In this document: in pieces, positions 23,606 to 32,214 of the stretch | Position numbering within the stretch: the stretch's first letter is position 1 | How the letters are laid out: every line of letters starts with the position of its first letter | Source of the DNA: G016756615 sp035556195 | GTDB taxonomy: Bacteria > Pseudomonadota > Alphaproteobacteria > Rhizobiales > Rhizobiaceae | NCBI GenBank assembly: GCA_035556195.1 | Contig: DATMFK010000067.1 | Span: 310,001 to 374,000, forward strand | DNA: 64,000 bases | Direction of reading: 5' to 3' | Translations under genes and position numbers: made by a program | The notes under the pieces: generated by a model | What the model was told of the DNA's origin: nothing | Database searches by the model: none | What the model saw: only the letters and a program-made list of their open reading frames with translations

Positions 23606-24595
23606 ATGAAACTGGTAACATACGAGAAGGACGGAAAGCAGCGCGCGGGCGCGCTGGTGGAGGGCGAACGCAAGATCGTCGATCTTGCCGCGGCCCATTC
23701 CGAGGCGTTTAGCGAGGACTACGCTCCATTCGGCGCCGTTCTTTCCATGATCGAAGCGGGTGACGCAGCGTTGGACCGCGCCTACGAGACGCTCAAGAAG
23801 GCGGCATCGGGGAGCTTGACCGACCGTGCGTCGGTCAAGTTGCTCGCGCCGGTACCGGTCCCGCCGCAGATCCGGGACTGCCTTTGCTTCGAATTGCATC
23901 TGAAGCAATCGTTCAACGCCGTTCGACGCATCCGCGCCAACGCAACGCCCGATCCGGAGGCGGCGATGAAGGAGTTCGAGGAGAAGGGCATCTTTGCCGT
24001 CCCCAAGACCTTCTACGAGCAGCCTATCTACTACAAGGCCAACCGCTTCTCGGTCATCGGTACCGACGAGGATGTGGTTTGGCCCTCCTACTCGAAGCTC
24101 ATGGATTTCGAGCTGGAGTTCGGATTCTTCGTCCGGCGTAAAGGTGTCGATATCGCCCGGGACAAGGCGCGCGACTACATTTACGGCTACACCATTTTCA
24201 ACGACTTCTCCGCGCGAGACGCCCAGACGGCTGAGATGGGCGGCCAGCTAGGCCCGGCAAAGGGCAAGGACTTTGACAAGGGCAACGCCATGGGCCCTTG
24301 TCTCGTGACGGCCGACGAGTTGAAGGACCCATACAATCTCACCATGATCTGCCGCGTCAACGGCGAGGAATGGGGCCGCGGATCGAGTTCCACGATGCAC
24401 TGGAAGTTCGAGGATCTGCTGGCACACATCTCCCGCTCGGAGACGATCTATCCGGGAGAATTCTTCGGCTCCGGCACCGTTGGCAATGGCTGCGGCGTCG
24501 AGCACATGAAGTTCCTGAAGCATGGGGACGTGGTCGAACTGGAAGTCGAGGGAATCGGCATTCTGCGCAACCGAGTGCTCGCCCGCACCAATTGA
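23606..24595 (+). CDS. Fumarylacetoacetate hydrolase family protein
   Basis: This 329-residue protein starts MKLVTYEKDGKQRAGALVEG and has the FAH fold with the metal site residues in FELEFGFFVRR (ExE) near 167-177 and the downstream Asp region (FNDFSARDAQTAEMGGQ, near 196-212). A C-terminal GNGCGVEHMKFLKHGDVVEL (split) follows. Family members hydrolyse C-C bonds of acylpyruvates, hydrate or isomerise 2-oxo acids from aromatic degradation. The GGAGGAGAGAG region precedes the ATG. With TetR and acyl-CoA ligase, it suggests breakdown of an organic or aromatic acid; the exact reaction is unknown. Confidence 0.9.
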   Translation: MKLVTYEKDGKQRAGALVEGERKIVDLAAAHSEAFSEDYAPFGAVLSMIEAGDAALDRAYETLKKAASGSLTDRASVKLLAPVPVPPQIRDCLCFELHLKQSFNAVRRIRANATPDPEAAMKEFEEKGIFAVPKTFYEQPIYYKANRFSVIGTDEDVVWPSYSKLMDFELEFGFFVRRKGVDIARDKARDYIYGYTIFNDFSARDAQTAEMGGQLGPAKGKDFDKGNAMGPCLVTADELKDPYNLTMICRVNGEEWGRGSSSTMHWKFEDLLAHISRSETIYPGEFFGSGTVGNGCGVEHMKFLKHGDVVELEVEGIGILRNRVLARTN

Positions 24596-24713
24596 AGACG
24601 ACGCCCCAGGGTTCACGCACGAAAGCCGCCGTCACAGGGACAAGGCGGCGATCGTCCATGAGGGCAGGCAGGGCGCTCTTGCGGCGGCCCGCCCGCCTTG
24701 CGGAAGGTAAGCC

Positions 24714-26210
24714 ATGAACATCTACTCCATGTTCGCCGACGCCATGCGACGCCGAGCCGAAGCGACCGCCATCCGCTATGGCGAACGGCGGCTGAGTTAT
24801 GGCGAGCTCGATGCCGCGGCGCGTGCCGCAGGAGCGCTGTTTGCGAGCCATGGCTGCGCGAAGGGTGATCGCATCCTGCTCTTCCTGAGGAACGGTTTTG
24901 ACTACCCGGCGCTCCTGCTGGGCGCGATGCGCGCGGGATTCGTCGTCGTGCCGGTCAATGCGAAGCTCCATCCGGTCGAGGTGGCCTGGATCGCCGGGAA
25001 CTGCGCGCCCAAGGTGATCGTCACACATCGGGAGCATGTCCAGCCCTTGCGCGACGGGCTAAGTCCCGCAGGTTCAGCGCGGATACTCGCCGTGGACGAA
25101 ATCGAACTGCTCGACACACCCGATGCGCCGCCCGCCGAGGTAGACAGAGACGACCCGGTCTGGATCTTTTACACTTCAGGCACCACAGGCCGCCCCAAGG
25201 GGGCGACCCTCACTCATCGAAACCTGATCGCTGCCGCCGTGAACTGTCTTGCGGATGTCTTCGACTTCCGCCCCGACGATCGTGTTCTGCACGTCGCGCC
25301 GCTCTCGCATGGCAGCGGGCTCTACCTGCTTCCTTCGCTGGCGCGGGGGGCGGAGAACATCATATCCGACCGCCAGAGCTTCCAGCCCGACGATGTCCTG
25401 GAGATGGTCGCGACCGAAAGGATCACGGCTTTCGCCTTCGTGGCACCGACCATGATCGTGCGGCTGCTCGACGCCGCCCACCGAGACGACATCGGCTCGC
25501 TCCGGGGTGTCATCTATGGCGGCGCGACGATCCATCTGGAACACATCAAGGCGGCGGTCGCGCGCTTCGGACCGATTTTCCACCAGCTCTACGGCCAAGG
25601 CGAAGCGCCGATGACGATCTCCTATCTCCCCGGGCGTGATCACGCGGATGCCGACGACGAAACACTGCTGTCGGCTGGATATGTTCGCTCAGGCGTCGAG
25701 GTGAGGCTCGTAGATGGGAGCGATCCCGAGGTCGGACCCGGCGAAGACGGGGAGATCTGTGTGCGCGGCGACGTTGTCATGCGGGGATATTGGGACAATC
25801 CGGTGGCGACAGCGACTGCCCTGCGAGGTGGTTGGCTCCATACGGGCGATATCGGTCAGTTCGATCGGGGTGGTCGGCTGCGCGTGCTCGACAGGCGTCA
25901 CGATACGATCATCTCGGGCGGCACCAACATCTATCCCAAGGAAGTAGAGGATGTGATCGCCGCGCATCCGGCGGTACGCGAAGTGATCGCGTTTGGCCTG
26001 CCGGATGCCGAGTGGGGCGAGAGCGTCGCAGTCGCAGTGGTGGCCGACGACCCCCGATTGGACCGGGAAGCAGTGCTTGCCTTCTGCAAAGCCAGACTGG
26101 CAAGCTTCAAGAAACCCAAGCACGTGTTCTTCACATCCGAGTTGCCCAAGAACGCCTATGGCAAGGTGCTCCGACGGGCGCTGAAGGAAGAGTATGGGCG
26201 CCTGCGCTGA
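24714..26210 (+). CDS. Acyl-CoA synthetase / AMP-dependent ligase
   Basis: This 498-residue adenylate-forming enzyme has the P-loop-like A3 motif FYTSGTTGRPKG near residues 150-161, A5-like YGQGEAPM near 298-305, the A7/A8 regions GWLHTGDIGQFDRGGRLRVL (split) near 373 and HDTIISGGTNIYPKEVE near 396-412, and the catalytic Lys in PKNAYGKVLRRAL near 484-496. It activates a carboxylic acid to its CoA thioester in two steps. The unusual GEAP in place of GxTE in A5 suggests a non-classical substrate. It lies 118 nt downstream of the FAH-family gene and probably belongs to the same TetR-linked unit. Confidence 0.92.
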   Translation: MNIYSMFADAMRRRAEATAIRYGERRLSYGELDAAARAAGALFASHGCAKGDRILLFLRNGFDYPALLLGAMRAGFVVVPVNAKLHPVEVAWIAGNCAPKVIVTHREHVQPLRDGLSPAGSARILAVDEIELLDTPDAPPAEVDRDDPVWIFYTSGTTGRPKGATLTHRNLIAAAVNCLADVFDFRPDDRVLHVAPLSHGSGLYLLPSLARGAENIISDRQSFQPDDVLEMVATERITAFAFVAPTMIVRLLDAAHRDDIGSLRGVIYGGATIHLEHIKAAVARFGPIFHQLYGQGEAPMTISYLPGRDHADADDETLLSAGYVRSGVEVRLVDGSDPEVGPGEDGEICVRGDVVMRGYWDNPVATATALRGGWLHTGDIGQFDRGGRLRVLDRRHDTIISGGTNIYPKEVEDVIAAHPAVREVIAFGLPDAEWGESVAVAVVADDPRLDREAVLAFCKARLASFKKPKHVFFTSELPKNAYGKVLRRALKEEYGRLR

Positions 26211-26234
26211 GCCCGCAGGAGCTGAGCGTCCCGA

Positions 26235-27209
26235 TTACGCGCCAAGCCCCTCGAAGAGTGCGGTCGAAAGATAACGCTCGGCGAAGGAGGGGATGATCAC
26301 CACCATGTTTTTCCCGGCATTTTCGGGCCGGGAACCAACGATCGTGGCGGCATGGAGGGCCGCGCCCGACGAGATGCCGACAGGTAGGCCTTCGAGCCGC
26401 GCTACGAGCCTGGCATTGGAGAAGGCGTCGTCGTTCGAAACGGTGACGATCTCGTCAAAGATCGAGGTGTCGAGAACCTTCGGCGCGAAGCCGGCGCCTA
26501 TGCCCTGGATTTTGTGCGGACCGGGGTTGCCGCCCGAAAGCACGGGCGAGGCTTCCGGCTCGACAGCAACGACATGCAGGCCGGGACGGCGAGGCTTCAG
26601 CACCTGGCCGACGCCGGTGATCGTGCCGCCGGTGCCGATGCCCGCGACGAAGATGTCGATCTCGCCCTTGGTGTCGTTCCAGATCTCCTCGGCCGTCGTG
26701 ACGCGATGGATCTCGGGATTGGCCGGGTTGTCGAATTGCTGCGGCATGACAGCGTCCGGGAGGGATTGAACCAGTTCCTCTGCCTTGGCGATTGCGCCCT
26801 TCATGCCCTTCGCGCCTTCGGTGAGAACGAGTTCGGCACCGAGCAGCAAGAGCATCTTGCGACGCTCGACCGACATCGTTTCCGGCATGGTCAGGATGAG
26901 CTTGTAGCCTTTTGCTGCGGCGGCAAAGGCGAGCGCAATGCCGGTATTTCCGGAGGTCGGCTCCACCAGAACCGTGCGGCCGGGCGTGATCCGGCCCGCA
27001 GCTTCGAGAGACTCGATCATGGCGACGCCGATGCGGTCCTTCACGCTGGCGATCGGGTTGAAGAACTCGAGCTTGGCGATGAGATTGGCGACGATCCCCT
27101 TTTCCCGGGCGAATTTGTCGAGCCGCACCATGGGCGTGTCGCCGATGGTCTGGGTGATGGAATCATAGATCCGGCCTCGGCCGGGAACATGGGTGACGGG
27201 ATTGTCCAT
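26235..27209 (-). CDS. cysK: Cysteine synthase A (O-acetylserine sulfhydrylase)
   Basis: This 324-residue PLP enzyme makes L-cysteine from O-acetylserine and sulfide in the cytoplasm. The PLP lysine is K57 in SVKDR; PTSGNTGIALA near 83-93 binds substrate, GTGGTITGVGQVLK near 182-195 binds PLP phosphate, and GISSGAALHAA near 272 holds the pyridine-N serine. Start ATG 27209 has GGAGA upstream; an in-frame ATG 12 nt earlier is possible. It follows lysE by 51 nt on the same strand. Confidence 0.95.
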   Translation of the reverse strand: MDNPVTHVPGRGRIYDSITQTIGDTPMVRLDKFAREKGIVANLIAKLEFFNPIASVKDRIGVAMIESLEAAGRITPGRTVLVEPTSGNTGIALAFAAAAKGYKLILTMPETMSVERRKMLLLLGAELVLTEGAKGMKGAIAKAEELVQSLPDAVMPQQFDNPANPEIHRVTTAEEIWNDTKGEIDIFVAGIGTGGTITGVGQVLKPRRPGLHVVAVEPEASPVLSGGNPGPHKIQGIGAGFAPKVLDTSIFDEIVTVSNDDAFSNARLVARLEGLPVGISSGAALHAATIVGSRPENAGKNMVVIIPSFAERYLSTALFEGLGA

Positions 27210-27260
27210 GTGATTCTCCAATGCTCGGATATGTCGAGGACGGGGCCGCGGCCCCTGTCT

Positions 27261-27875
27261 TTAGCGAACTGCGATCGCCGCCGCCGCGCCGGCCATGAAA
27301 CCGGCCGCGGTCCGGTTCAGCGCCTTGAGCGCGCGTGGCGTCTGAAGGAGCCAGCGCGCCTTGGCCGCAAGGGCCAGATACGGCACGAGCACGATCAGCA
27401 GCACCGCAACCGTGCAGGCCGCCAATATACCGAAATCGGTCGCGGTGATCGTCCGCAGGTCGACCAGCGTCGGCGTCAGCGCCAGATAGAAGATCATCGT
27501 CTTCGGGTTGCCGAGCGTGACGGTGAGCCCAGCGACCAGGCTCGACAGCGCCCCGCCCTTGCCCCGGCGCGCCTCGATCGTCTCCGCCGTGATGCCGCTT
27601 CTCCAGAAGCCCCAGGCGAGCCAGGCGAGGTAGGCCACGCCCAGCCACTTGATGAGCAGGAATACGGTGCCGAACGTCTGGGCGATGAAGGCCAGGCCGA
27701 GCACCGCGGCGCTGAGATAGGTGAGGTCGCCCAGCACCAGTCCGAAGGCCATGAACAGCGACGAGCGGAAACCCGATCCGAGCGCCCTGGCGACCAGAGC
27801 GGTCACGCCGGGGCCGGGAATGGCCGCGGCGACTGCGAGGGCGCCCGAATAGGCAATGAAACCGGCAAGCGTCAT
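27261..27875 (-). CDS. LysE/RhtB family amino-acid exporter
   Basis: This 204-residue membrane protein has six hydrophobic segments and the LysE N-terminal signature IPGPGVTALVARALGSGFRS (split: PGPGVTALVARAL, then GF) near residues 20-38, followed by a GLVLGDLTY loop and a KWLGVAYLAWLAWGFWR helix. Family members export amino acids and homoserine-lactone-like molecules. It sits between a hydroxyproline dehydratase-like gene and cysK, so it could export an amino acid from that pathway or cysteine. The substrate cannot be told from sequence. Confidence 0.9.
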   Translation of the reverse strand: MTLAGFIAYSGALAVAAAIPGPGVTALVARALGSGFRSSLFMAFGLVLGDLTYLSAAVLGLAFIAQTFGTVFLLIKWLGVAYLAWLAWGFWRSGITAETIEARRGKGGALSSLVAGLTVTLGNPKTMIFYLALTPTLVDLRTITATDFGILAACTVAVLLIVLVPYLALAAKARWLLQTPRALKALNRTAAGFMAGAAAAIAVR

Positions 27876-27959
27876 GACTTCGGTCCTGAAAGAGAATGGC
27901 GGTGCTTATGGCATGAAAGCAGCGGCAGGGACAGGGCCAGTTCTGTGTGCACCAGGTTG

Positions 27960-28964
27960 CTACCGAACGAGAAAGCCGCGGCCCAGCGTGTCATCTTCTT
28001 CAAGAACGTACTCGGCCTTTCCCGTATAGAACGCACGGCCGCCGACATGCGCCACGATGCCGGGACGGCCGTCGGGGAGGTTGGTGGTCCGTGCGACCGA
28101 GCCTGAGAATTGCGAGCCGACGATGCTCTCGAAGAGCCGCGTCTCGTCTGCCGCGACCGCGCCCTTGGCATGCATGGCGGCGAGGCGCGCGGTGACGCCG
28201 GATCCGGTCGGCGAGCGGTCGACCTCGTCGTCGGCGAAGACGCAGATATTCCGTGTGGCCACGCCATCCGCGCCATCGCCCCCGTCGGTCAGGATCGTGC
28301 CGTAGAGAAAGGCGAGGTCGGAATGGTCGGGATGAGAGAGGGAGAAGTCTCTCTTCAGCCTATTCGTCAGGGCGCCGGCCGCGTCGACGAAGTCGCGGGC
28401 ACGGCTCCTGCCGAAGGCGAGCCCGAACTGCCGGCAGTCGGCGAGGGCGTAGAAGGCTCCGCCATAGGCGACGTCGAAAACGATTTCTCCGTAGCCGGGG
28501 AGGTCCACCTTCCGGTCGAGCGCGGCGGCAAAGGCGGGCACGCTTTCGAAGGACACGGTGCCGGCCTTGCCCTTCTCGAGCTGAACCTGAGCGACCACCA
28601 TGCCGCACGGGCATTCGATGTTGACCGTGGTGACCGGCGCCCTGGCCGCCACGATGCCCTGATCCACGGCATAGCGACCCAGCGCGATGACGGCATGGCC
28701 GCACATCGTCGAATAACCTTCATTATGCATGAAGAGCACGGCGAGGTCCGCCCCCGGCAGGTCTGGCTCCACCGGCAGGACGCCGTACATGTCGTAGTGA
28801 CCGCGCGGCTCGAACATGAGCATCCTGCGCAGGTGGTCGAGATGGTCGCGCACGAAGGCCCGCTTCTCGAGGATCGTGCCTTTCGGGATCGCCGGATAGC
28901 CGCCCGTCACGATACGCACCGGCTCGCCGCCGGTGTGCATGTCGGTTACCGTGAGCGCGGTCAT
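27960..28964 (-). CDS. Proline racemase superfamily enzyme, probable trans-3-hydroxy-L-proline dehydratase
   Basis: This 334-residue protein has the proline-racemase fold. The first catalytic residue is C88 in NEGYSTMCGHA; the second position is T253 in DRSPTGSG instead of Cys. A Cys/Cys pair marks racemases and 4-hydroxyproline epimerases, whereas a Cys/Thr pair is characteristic of trans-3-hydroxy-L-proline dehydratases, which form 1-pyrroline-2-carboxylate. Its start overlaps the PEP-mutase-like stop (ATGA), so both are coupled. No pyrroline-carboxylate reductase is nearby. The dehydratase call is strong by residue logic but unproven. Confidence 0.87.
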   Translation of the reverse strand: MTALTVTDMHTGGEPVRIVTGGYPAIPKGTILEKRAFVRDHLDHLRRMLMFEPRGHYDMYGVLPVEPDLPGADLAVLFMHNEGYSTMCGHAVIALGRYAVDQGIVAARAPVTTVNIECPCGMVVAQVQLEKGKAGTVSFESVPAFAAALDRKVDLPGYGEIVFDVAYGGAFYALADCRQFGLAFGRSRARDFVDAAGALTNRLKRDFSLSHPDHSDLAFLYGTILTDGGDGADGVATRNICVFADDEVDRSPTGSGVTARLAAMHAKGAVAADETRLFESIVGSQFSGSVARTTNLPDGRPGIVAHVGGRAFYTGKAEYVLEEDDTLGRGFLVR

Positions 28965-29797
28965 TTGCCCGTTGCGAACAAGGTCTGGAGCTTTGGAAAG
29001 GGCATCGCCGCCCGGGCGAAATTGAACTTGCCCTCGTGCAGGATCTCGTGCGCCGCATTCTGCAGCATGCCGAAGCAGAAGGTCGTGAGCTTGGAGCCGA
29101 GCGAGATGCGGCTCGCTCCCGCCTCAGCCAGTTCGGCAACGGTAAATCCTGGCGTGGCAAGCACATTGACGGGCTTGGAGACGGCCGAGCAGATCGTTCG
29201 CACGCTCGCGATGTCGGTAAGGCCCGGGGCGTAGAGCACGTCAGCGCCTGCTTTCTCGAAGGCCTGGAGCCGCCTGATCGTATCGTCCATGTCGGGCCTG
29301 TCCCAAAGGAAGTTCTCGGCTCGCGCCGTGAATACGAAATCGCGCTTTAGCGCCCGGGCAGCTTCCGCCGCTGCAGCGACACGCTCGACCGCATGGGAGA
29401 AATCGTAGATCGGGCTGGCAGGGTCGCCGGTATGATCCTCGATCGAGCAGCCGGCGAGGCCAGCTGCATCCGCTGCGAAGATCGTCTCGCCCGCGCTTTC
29501 CGCGCTGTCGCCCTTGCCCTTTTCAAGGTCCGCCGAGACGGGCAGGTCGGTCGCGCCGGCGATTTCGCGGCAATGGTGGATCATCGCCTCGAAGCCGACG
29601 CCGCCATCGGGCAGACCGCGTGAGAAGGCGAAGCCGGCGCTGGTCGTGGCCAGCGCCTTGAAGCCGAAGGAAGCGAGCAGTTTGGCGGTGCCGATGTCCC
29701 AAGGGTTGGGTATTACGAAGGCGCCCGTCGCTTCGTGAAGCGCTCTGAACGTCTCGCCCTTCTTGATCTCGCCCTTCTCGATTGAGTCGATTCCCAT
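28961..29797 (-). CDS. Isocitrate lyase / PEP mutase family protein
   Basis: This 278-residue protein starts MGIDSIEKGEIKKGETFRAL and forms a TIM barrel of the PEP mutase/isocitrate lyase superfamily: VIPNPWDIGTAKLL near 25-38, VSADLEKGKGDSAE near 84-97, GCSIEDHTGD near 116-125, FTARAENFL near 158-166. The canonical KKCGH loop of isocitrate lyases is missing, as in the small oxaloacetate- or carboxy-lyase-like members. The exact reaction is unknown. ATG 29797 is preferred over an in-frame upstream start. Coupled to the hydroxyproline dehydratase-like gene. Confidence 0.87.
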   Translation of the reverse strand: MGIDSIEKGEIKKGETFRALHEATGAFVIPNPWDIGTAKLLASFGFKALATTSAGFAFSRGLPDGGVGFEAMIHHCREIAGATDLPVSADLEKGKGDSAESAGETIFAADAAGLAGCSIEDHTGDPASPIYDFSHAVERVAAAAEAARALKRDFVFTARAENFLWDRPDMDDTIRRLQAFEKAGADVLYAPGLTDIASVRTICSAVSKPVNVLATPGFTVAELAEAGASRISLGSKLTTFCFGMLQNAAHEILHEGKFNFARAAMPFPKLQTLFATGK

Positions 29798-29891
29798 GGC
29801 ACCGCCCGTCGATTGAACACGACCAATTCTATAACGAGCAGAAAGGCGTTCCAACGGGTACTTGGTGGCGGAGAGACAATTCCTCCGATCG

Positions 29892-30380
29892 TCAGTCTAA
29901 CGGAATCTTGGCCACGTTGTCCTTGTATTCCTCCTTCGGATCGTAGCCCAACATGATCTTGATACCGGCGACGAGACTCGAGCCGTCCAGCCAGATCTGG
30001 GCGCGCTCGGGATCGAGGCGCAGGAGGGTGAGCTTGGGGTCGTCCTTTCGGCCCTCATACCAGGCTGCGACGAAGCGATTCCATAGCCTGTCGATCACGG
30101 CCCTGTCATTGTCCACCCGGAGCGTCCCATGAATCGTGGCGAAGAGGTCATGACCTTTCGATGCGAAGGTTGCGATCGCCCTGTCCTCGCCGACGATCTT
30201 TTGCACCAGGTCTGTGTCCTTGGCGGTGAAGAACCAGATCGGTCCGCCTTCATCGCCTTCAATCTGCGCCGTCATCGGTCTGGTGTGACCGTCCTCGACG
30301 CCGTCCAGCCCGAGCATGACGGTCATGTCGGACTTCAGCGCTTTCCAGAACTTGGTTTCGAGCTCGCTCGCTGTGGGCAT
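29892..30380 (-). CDS. Pyridoxamine 5'-phosphate oxidase-like general stress protein
   Basis: This 162-residue protein has the split-barrel flavin-binding fold: FWKALKSDMTVMLGLDGV near 11-28, RPMTAQIEGDEGGPIWFFTAK (two segments) near 34-54, and a C-terminal PKLTLLRLDPERAQIWLDG (near 114-132) and LGYDPKEEYKD. It matches the bacterial general stress protein 26 family; these bind FMN or FAD but the physiological substrate is not known. An EcfG-type promoter with the perfect consensus lies 28 nt upstream, confirming the stress link. Confidence 0.9.
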   Translation of the reverse strand: MPTASELETKFWKALKSDMTVMLGLDGVEDGHTRPMTAQIEGDEGGPIWFFTAKDTDLVQKIVGEDRAIATFASKGHDLFATIHGTLRVDNDRAVIDRLWNRFVAAWYEGRKDDPKLTLLRLDPERAQIWLDGSSLVAGIKIMLGYDPKEEYKDNVAKIPLD

Positions 30381-30407
30381 GGCTTGTTCCTTTCCTGTTC
30401 GGCAAGG

Positions 30408-30432
30408 AACGAGCGATTGGTAATCGGGTTCC
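30408..30432 (-). promoter_or_regulatory. EcfG-type promoter of the stress-protein-26-like gene
   Basis: On the minus strand GGAAC (30432-30428) is followed by 17 nt ending in C and GTT (30410-30408): the exact GGAAC-N16-CGTT consensus. It is 28 nt upstream of the start codon of a family known to be stress induced. It lies in the 61-bp gap downstream of the HAD gene. Confidence 0.7.
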
Positions 30433-30441
30433 GACGGGTGG

Positions 30442-31098
30442 TCAGTGGATCGGCAGGAGCCGGGCGAGATCGCGCATGTCGTCGAAGAGAATCCCGCCGG
30501 CCGCAGCCAGCCCGTCGCGGTCGGCCATGGGATCGCCGCAATAGGAAAAGACGCGCATTCCGGCCGCGACTCCGGCCTGCGTTCCCGGCACGCTGTCCTC
30601 GATCACCACACAGTCCCGCGGCGCGAAGCTCAGCGTCTCCGCGGCGTGCAGGAAAAGATCCGGCGCGGGCTTGCCGCGCCCGACCATGGTGGCGCTGAAC
30701 ATGCGCCCCTCGAACAGAGGCAGGAGGCCCGTCGCGCCGAGCGTGATCTGCATTTTGGTGAGGCGTGCCGAGGTCGCTACGCAGAACGAGAGTCCGGCCG
30801 TCTGGACATCTCCGATGAACTCACGGACATAGGGGATTGCTTCGACGCCATTGGCGAAGAGGTCGGGGAGGGCCAGGTTCCAGCGTTCTACGAAATCGGC
30901 GCCGAGGAGAACGCCTTCCGCTTCCACCTCGGCCGCGATCGAAACCATGCTGCGTCCGGCAAAACGCCGCCGGCAATCTTCATAGGCTATCGGATAGCCG
31001 GCGTCGGTCAGCCAGTTGGCGAGGCGCCGATTGCCAAGCCCTTCTGTGTCGACCAGGATACCATCGCAGTCGAAGATGACCAGTTTCGGGACTGTCAT
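30442..31098 (-). CDS. HAD family hydrolase (beta-phosphoglucomutase-like)
   Basis: This 218-residue phosphatase has HAD motif I FDCDGILVDTE near residues 8-18, motif II VATSARL near 107-113, motif III Lys in GRGKPAPDLFL near 139-149, and motif IV CVVIEDSVPGTQAG near 162-175. It probably removes phosphate from a sugar or other small phosphate; substrate is not clear. Its ATG overlaps the dut stop by 4 nt (31095-31098), so it is translated with dut and may deal with a nucleotide. Confidence 0.9.
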   Translation of the reverse strand: MTVPKLVIFDCDGILVDTEGLGNRRLANWLTDAGYPIAYEDCRRRFAGRSMVSIAAEVEAEGVLLGADFVERWNLALPDLFANGVEAIPYVREFIGDVQTAGLSFCVATSARLTKMQITLGATGLLPLFEGRMFSATMVGRGKPAPDLFLHAAETLSFAPRDCVVIEDSVPGTQAGVAAGMRVFSYCGDPMADRDGLAAAGGILFDDMRDLARLLPIH

Positions 31099-31565
31099 GC
31101 GGTTCCGGTCGAGCCGAAGCCGCCGCTACCCCGCGTGGTTCCGGCAGCGGCGCCGCGCTCCTCGACGCTCGCGCGGCTGACGGGTACGATCACGAGCTGT
31201 GCGATGCGCATGCCCCGGGTCACCAGAAAATCTTCCTCGCCGAGATTGACGAGCAGCACCTTCACTTCGCCACGATAGTCGGAGTCGATCGTGCCCGGCG
31301 TGTTGAGACAGGTCATGCCGTGCTTGAAGGCGAGGCCGGAACGTGGCCGGACCTGGCCCTCGAAGCCCTCCGGGATCTCAAGAACGAGGCCGGTCGGCAC
31401 CAGCGCGCGTTTCCCCGGGAGGATGAGCATGGGACGATCGTCAGCGACGGCGGCACGCAGATCGAGGCCGGCGGCCCCGGAGGTCTCGTAGGCCGGCAGC
31501 GCCAGCCCGTTGGCGTGGGCCAAACGAACGACGCCGAGAACAGGATTGGTCGAGGGGGTAGTCAT
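31095..31565 (-). CDS. dut: dUTP diphosphatase
   Basis: This 156-residue trimeric dUTPase hydrolyses dUTP to dUMP and keeps uracil out of DNA. All five motifs are present: AGLDLRAA near 31-38, PRSGLAFKHG near 75-84, GTIDSDYRGEVKVLLVN near 91-107, RIAQLVIVP near 121-129, and the C-terminal RGSGGFGSTG near 146-155. ATG 31565 gives the standard length. It begins a two-gene unit with the HAD hydrolase and lies downstream of an Lrp regulator. Confidence 0.95.
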   Translation of the reverse strand: MTTPSTNPVLGVVRLAHANGLALPAYETSGAAGLDLRAAVADDRPMLILPGKRALVPTGLVLEIPEGFEGQVRPRSGLAFKHGMTCLNTPGTIDSDYRGEVKVLLVNLGEEDFLVTRGMRIAQLVIVPVSRASVEERGAAAGTTRGSGGFGSTGTA

Positions 31566-31620
31566 GAGCGCAGCCCTATCGGAGCCTCCCGCCGCGAGGT
31601 CAACCGTCGAAGGCCTTTTA

Positions 31621-32091
31621 TCAACGGATTTCGATCGGCACCACCGTCGTTTCCTTGATCTCTTCCATGACGAAGGAAGCGGAGACGTCTGACAGCGGGA
31701 CCTTGGCGATAAGACGCTGGTAGAGCCGGTCATAGGCTTTGACGTCGGCGACGCGGGCACGCAGCACGTAGTCGAGATCGCCGGACATGCGGTAGACGCC
31801 GGTGATTTCCGGGAAGGACGTCGCGGCCTCGCGGAATCGGGTGAGCCACTCCGGGTCATGGTTCGAGGTCCGGACCAGGATGAAGACGGAAAGGCCGAGC
31901 CCCAGCTTTTCCGCGTCGATCAGGGCGACCCGTCCGGTGATCACGCCTTCGCCCTCCAAAACGCGCACGCGTCGCCAGCAGGCGTTGCGTGACAGGCCGA
32001 CCCGTGCCGATATCTGGTCGACGGAAAGCGTGCCGTCGCGTTGCAGCTCGGCAAGGATTCTTCGATCGAGAGCGTCGATTTTGACATCCAT
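31621..32091 (-). CDS. Lrp/AsnC family transcriptional regulator
   Basis: This 156-residue protein starts MDVKIDALDRRILAELQRDG with an AsnC-type winged helix (~residues 4-60; SARVGLSRNACWRRVRVLEG) and an RAM/AsnC ligand domain (~65-150). It closely resembles alphaproteobacterial feast/famine regulators of amino acid metabolism. No target next to it is obvious: DUF6356 is divergent and dut follows 55 nt downstream. ATG 32091 gives the usual N-terminus. Confidence 0.9.
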   Translation of the reverse strand: MDVKIDALDRRILAELQRDGTLSVDQISARVGLSRNACWRRVRVLEGEGVITGRVALIDAEKLGLGLSVFILVRTSNHDPEWLTRFREAATSFPEITGVYRMSGDLDYVLRARVADVKAYDRLYQRLIAKVPLSDVSASFVMEEIKETTVVPIEIR

Positions 32092-32214
32092 GTCGGGACA
32101 GTTGTCCCAAGATTTCCCAGATATCAAGGATAATTTGGGATCGGCGTTTCCCGGAGCCGTGGCAGGATGAGGTCAATGCTTCGCACAATGGCTCGCATGG
32201 TCGAAAGAGAGGGA

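Noticed and set aside
26514..28106. 530-codon open frame on the plus strand
   Set aside because: Runs antisense through cysK and lysE; Arg/Gln/Glu-rich without family signs.
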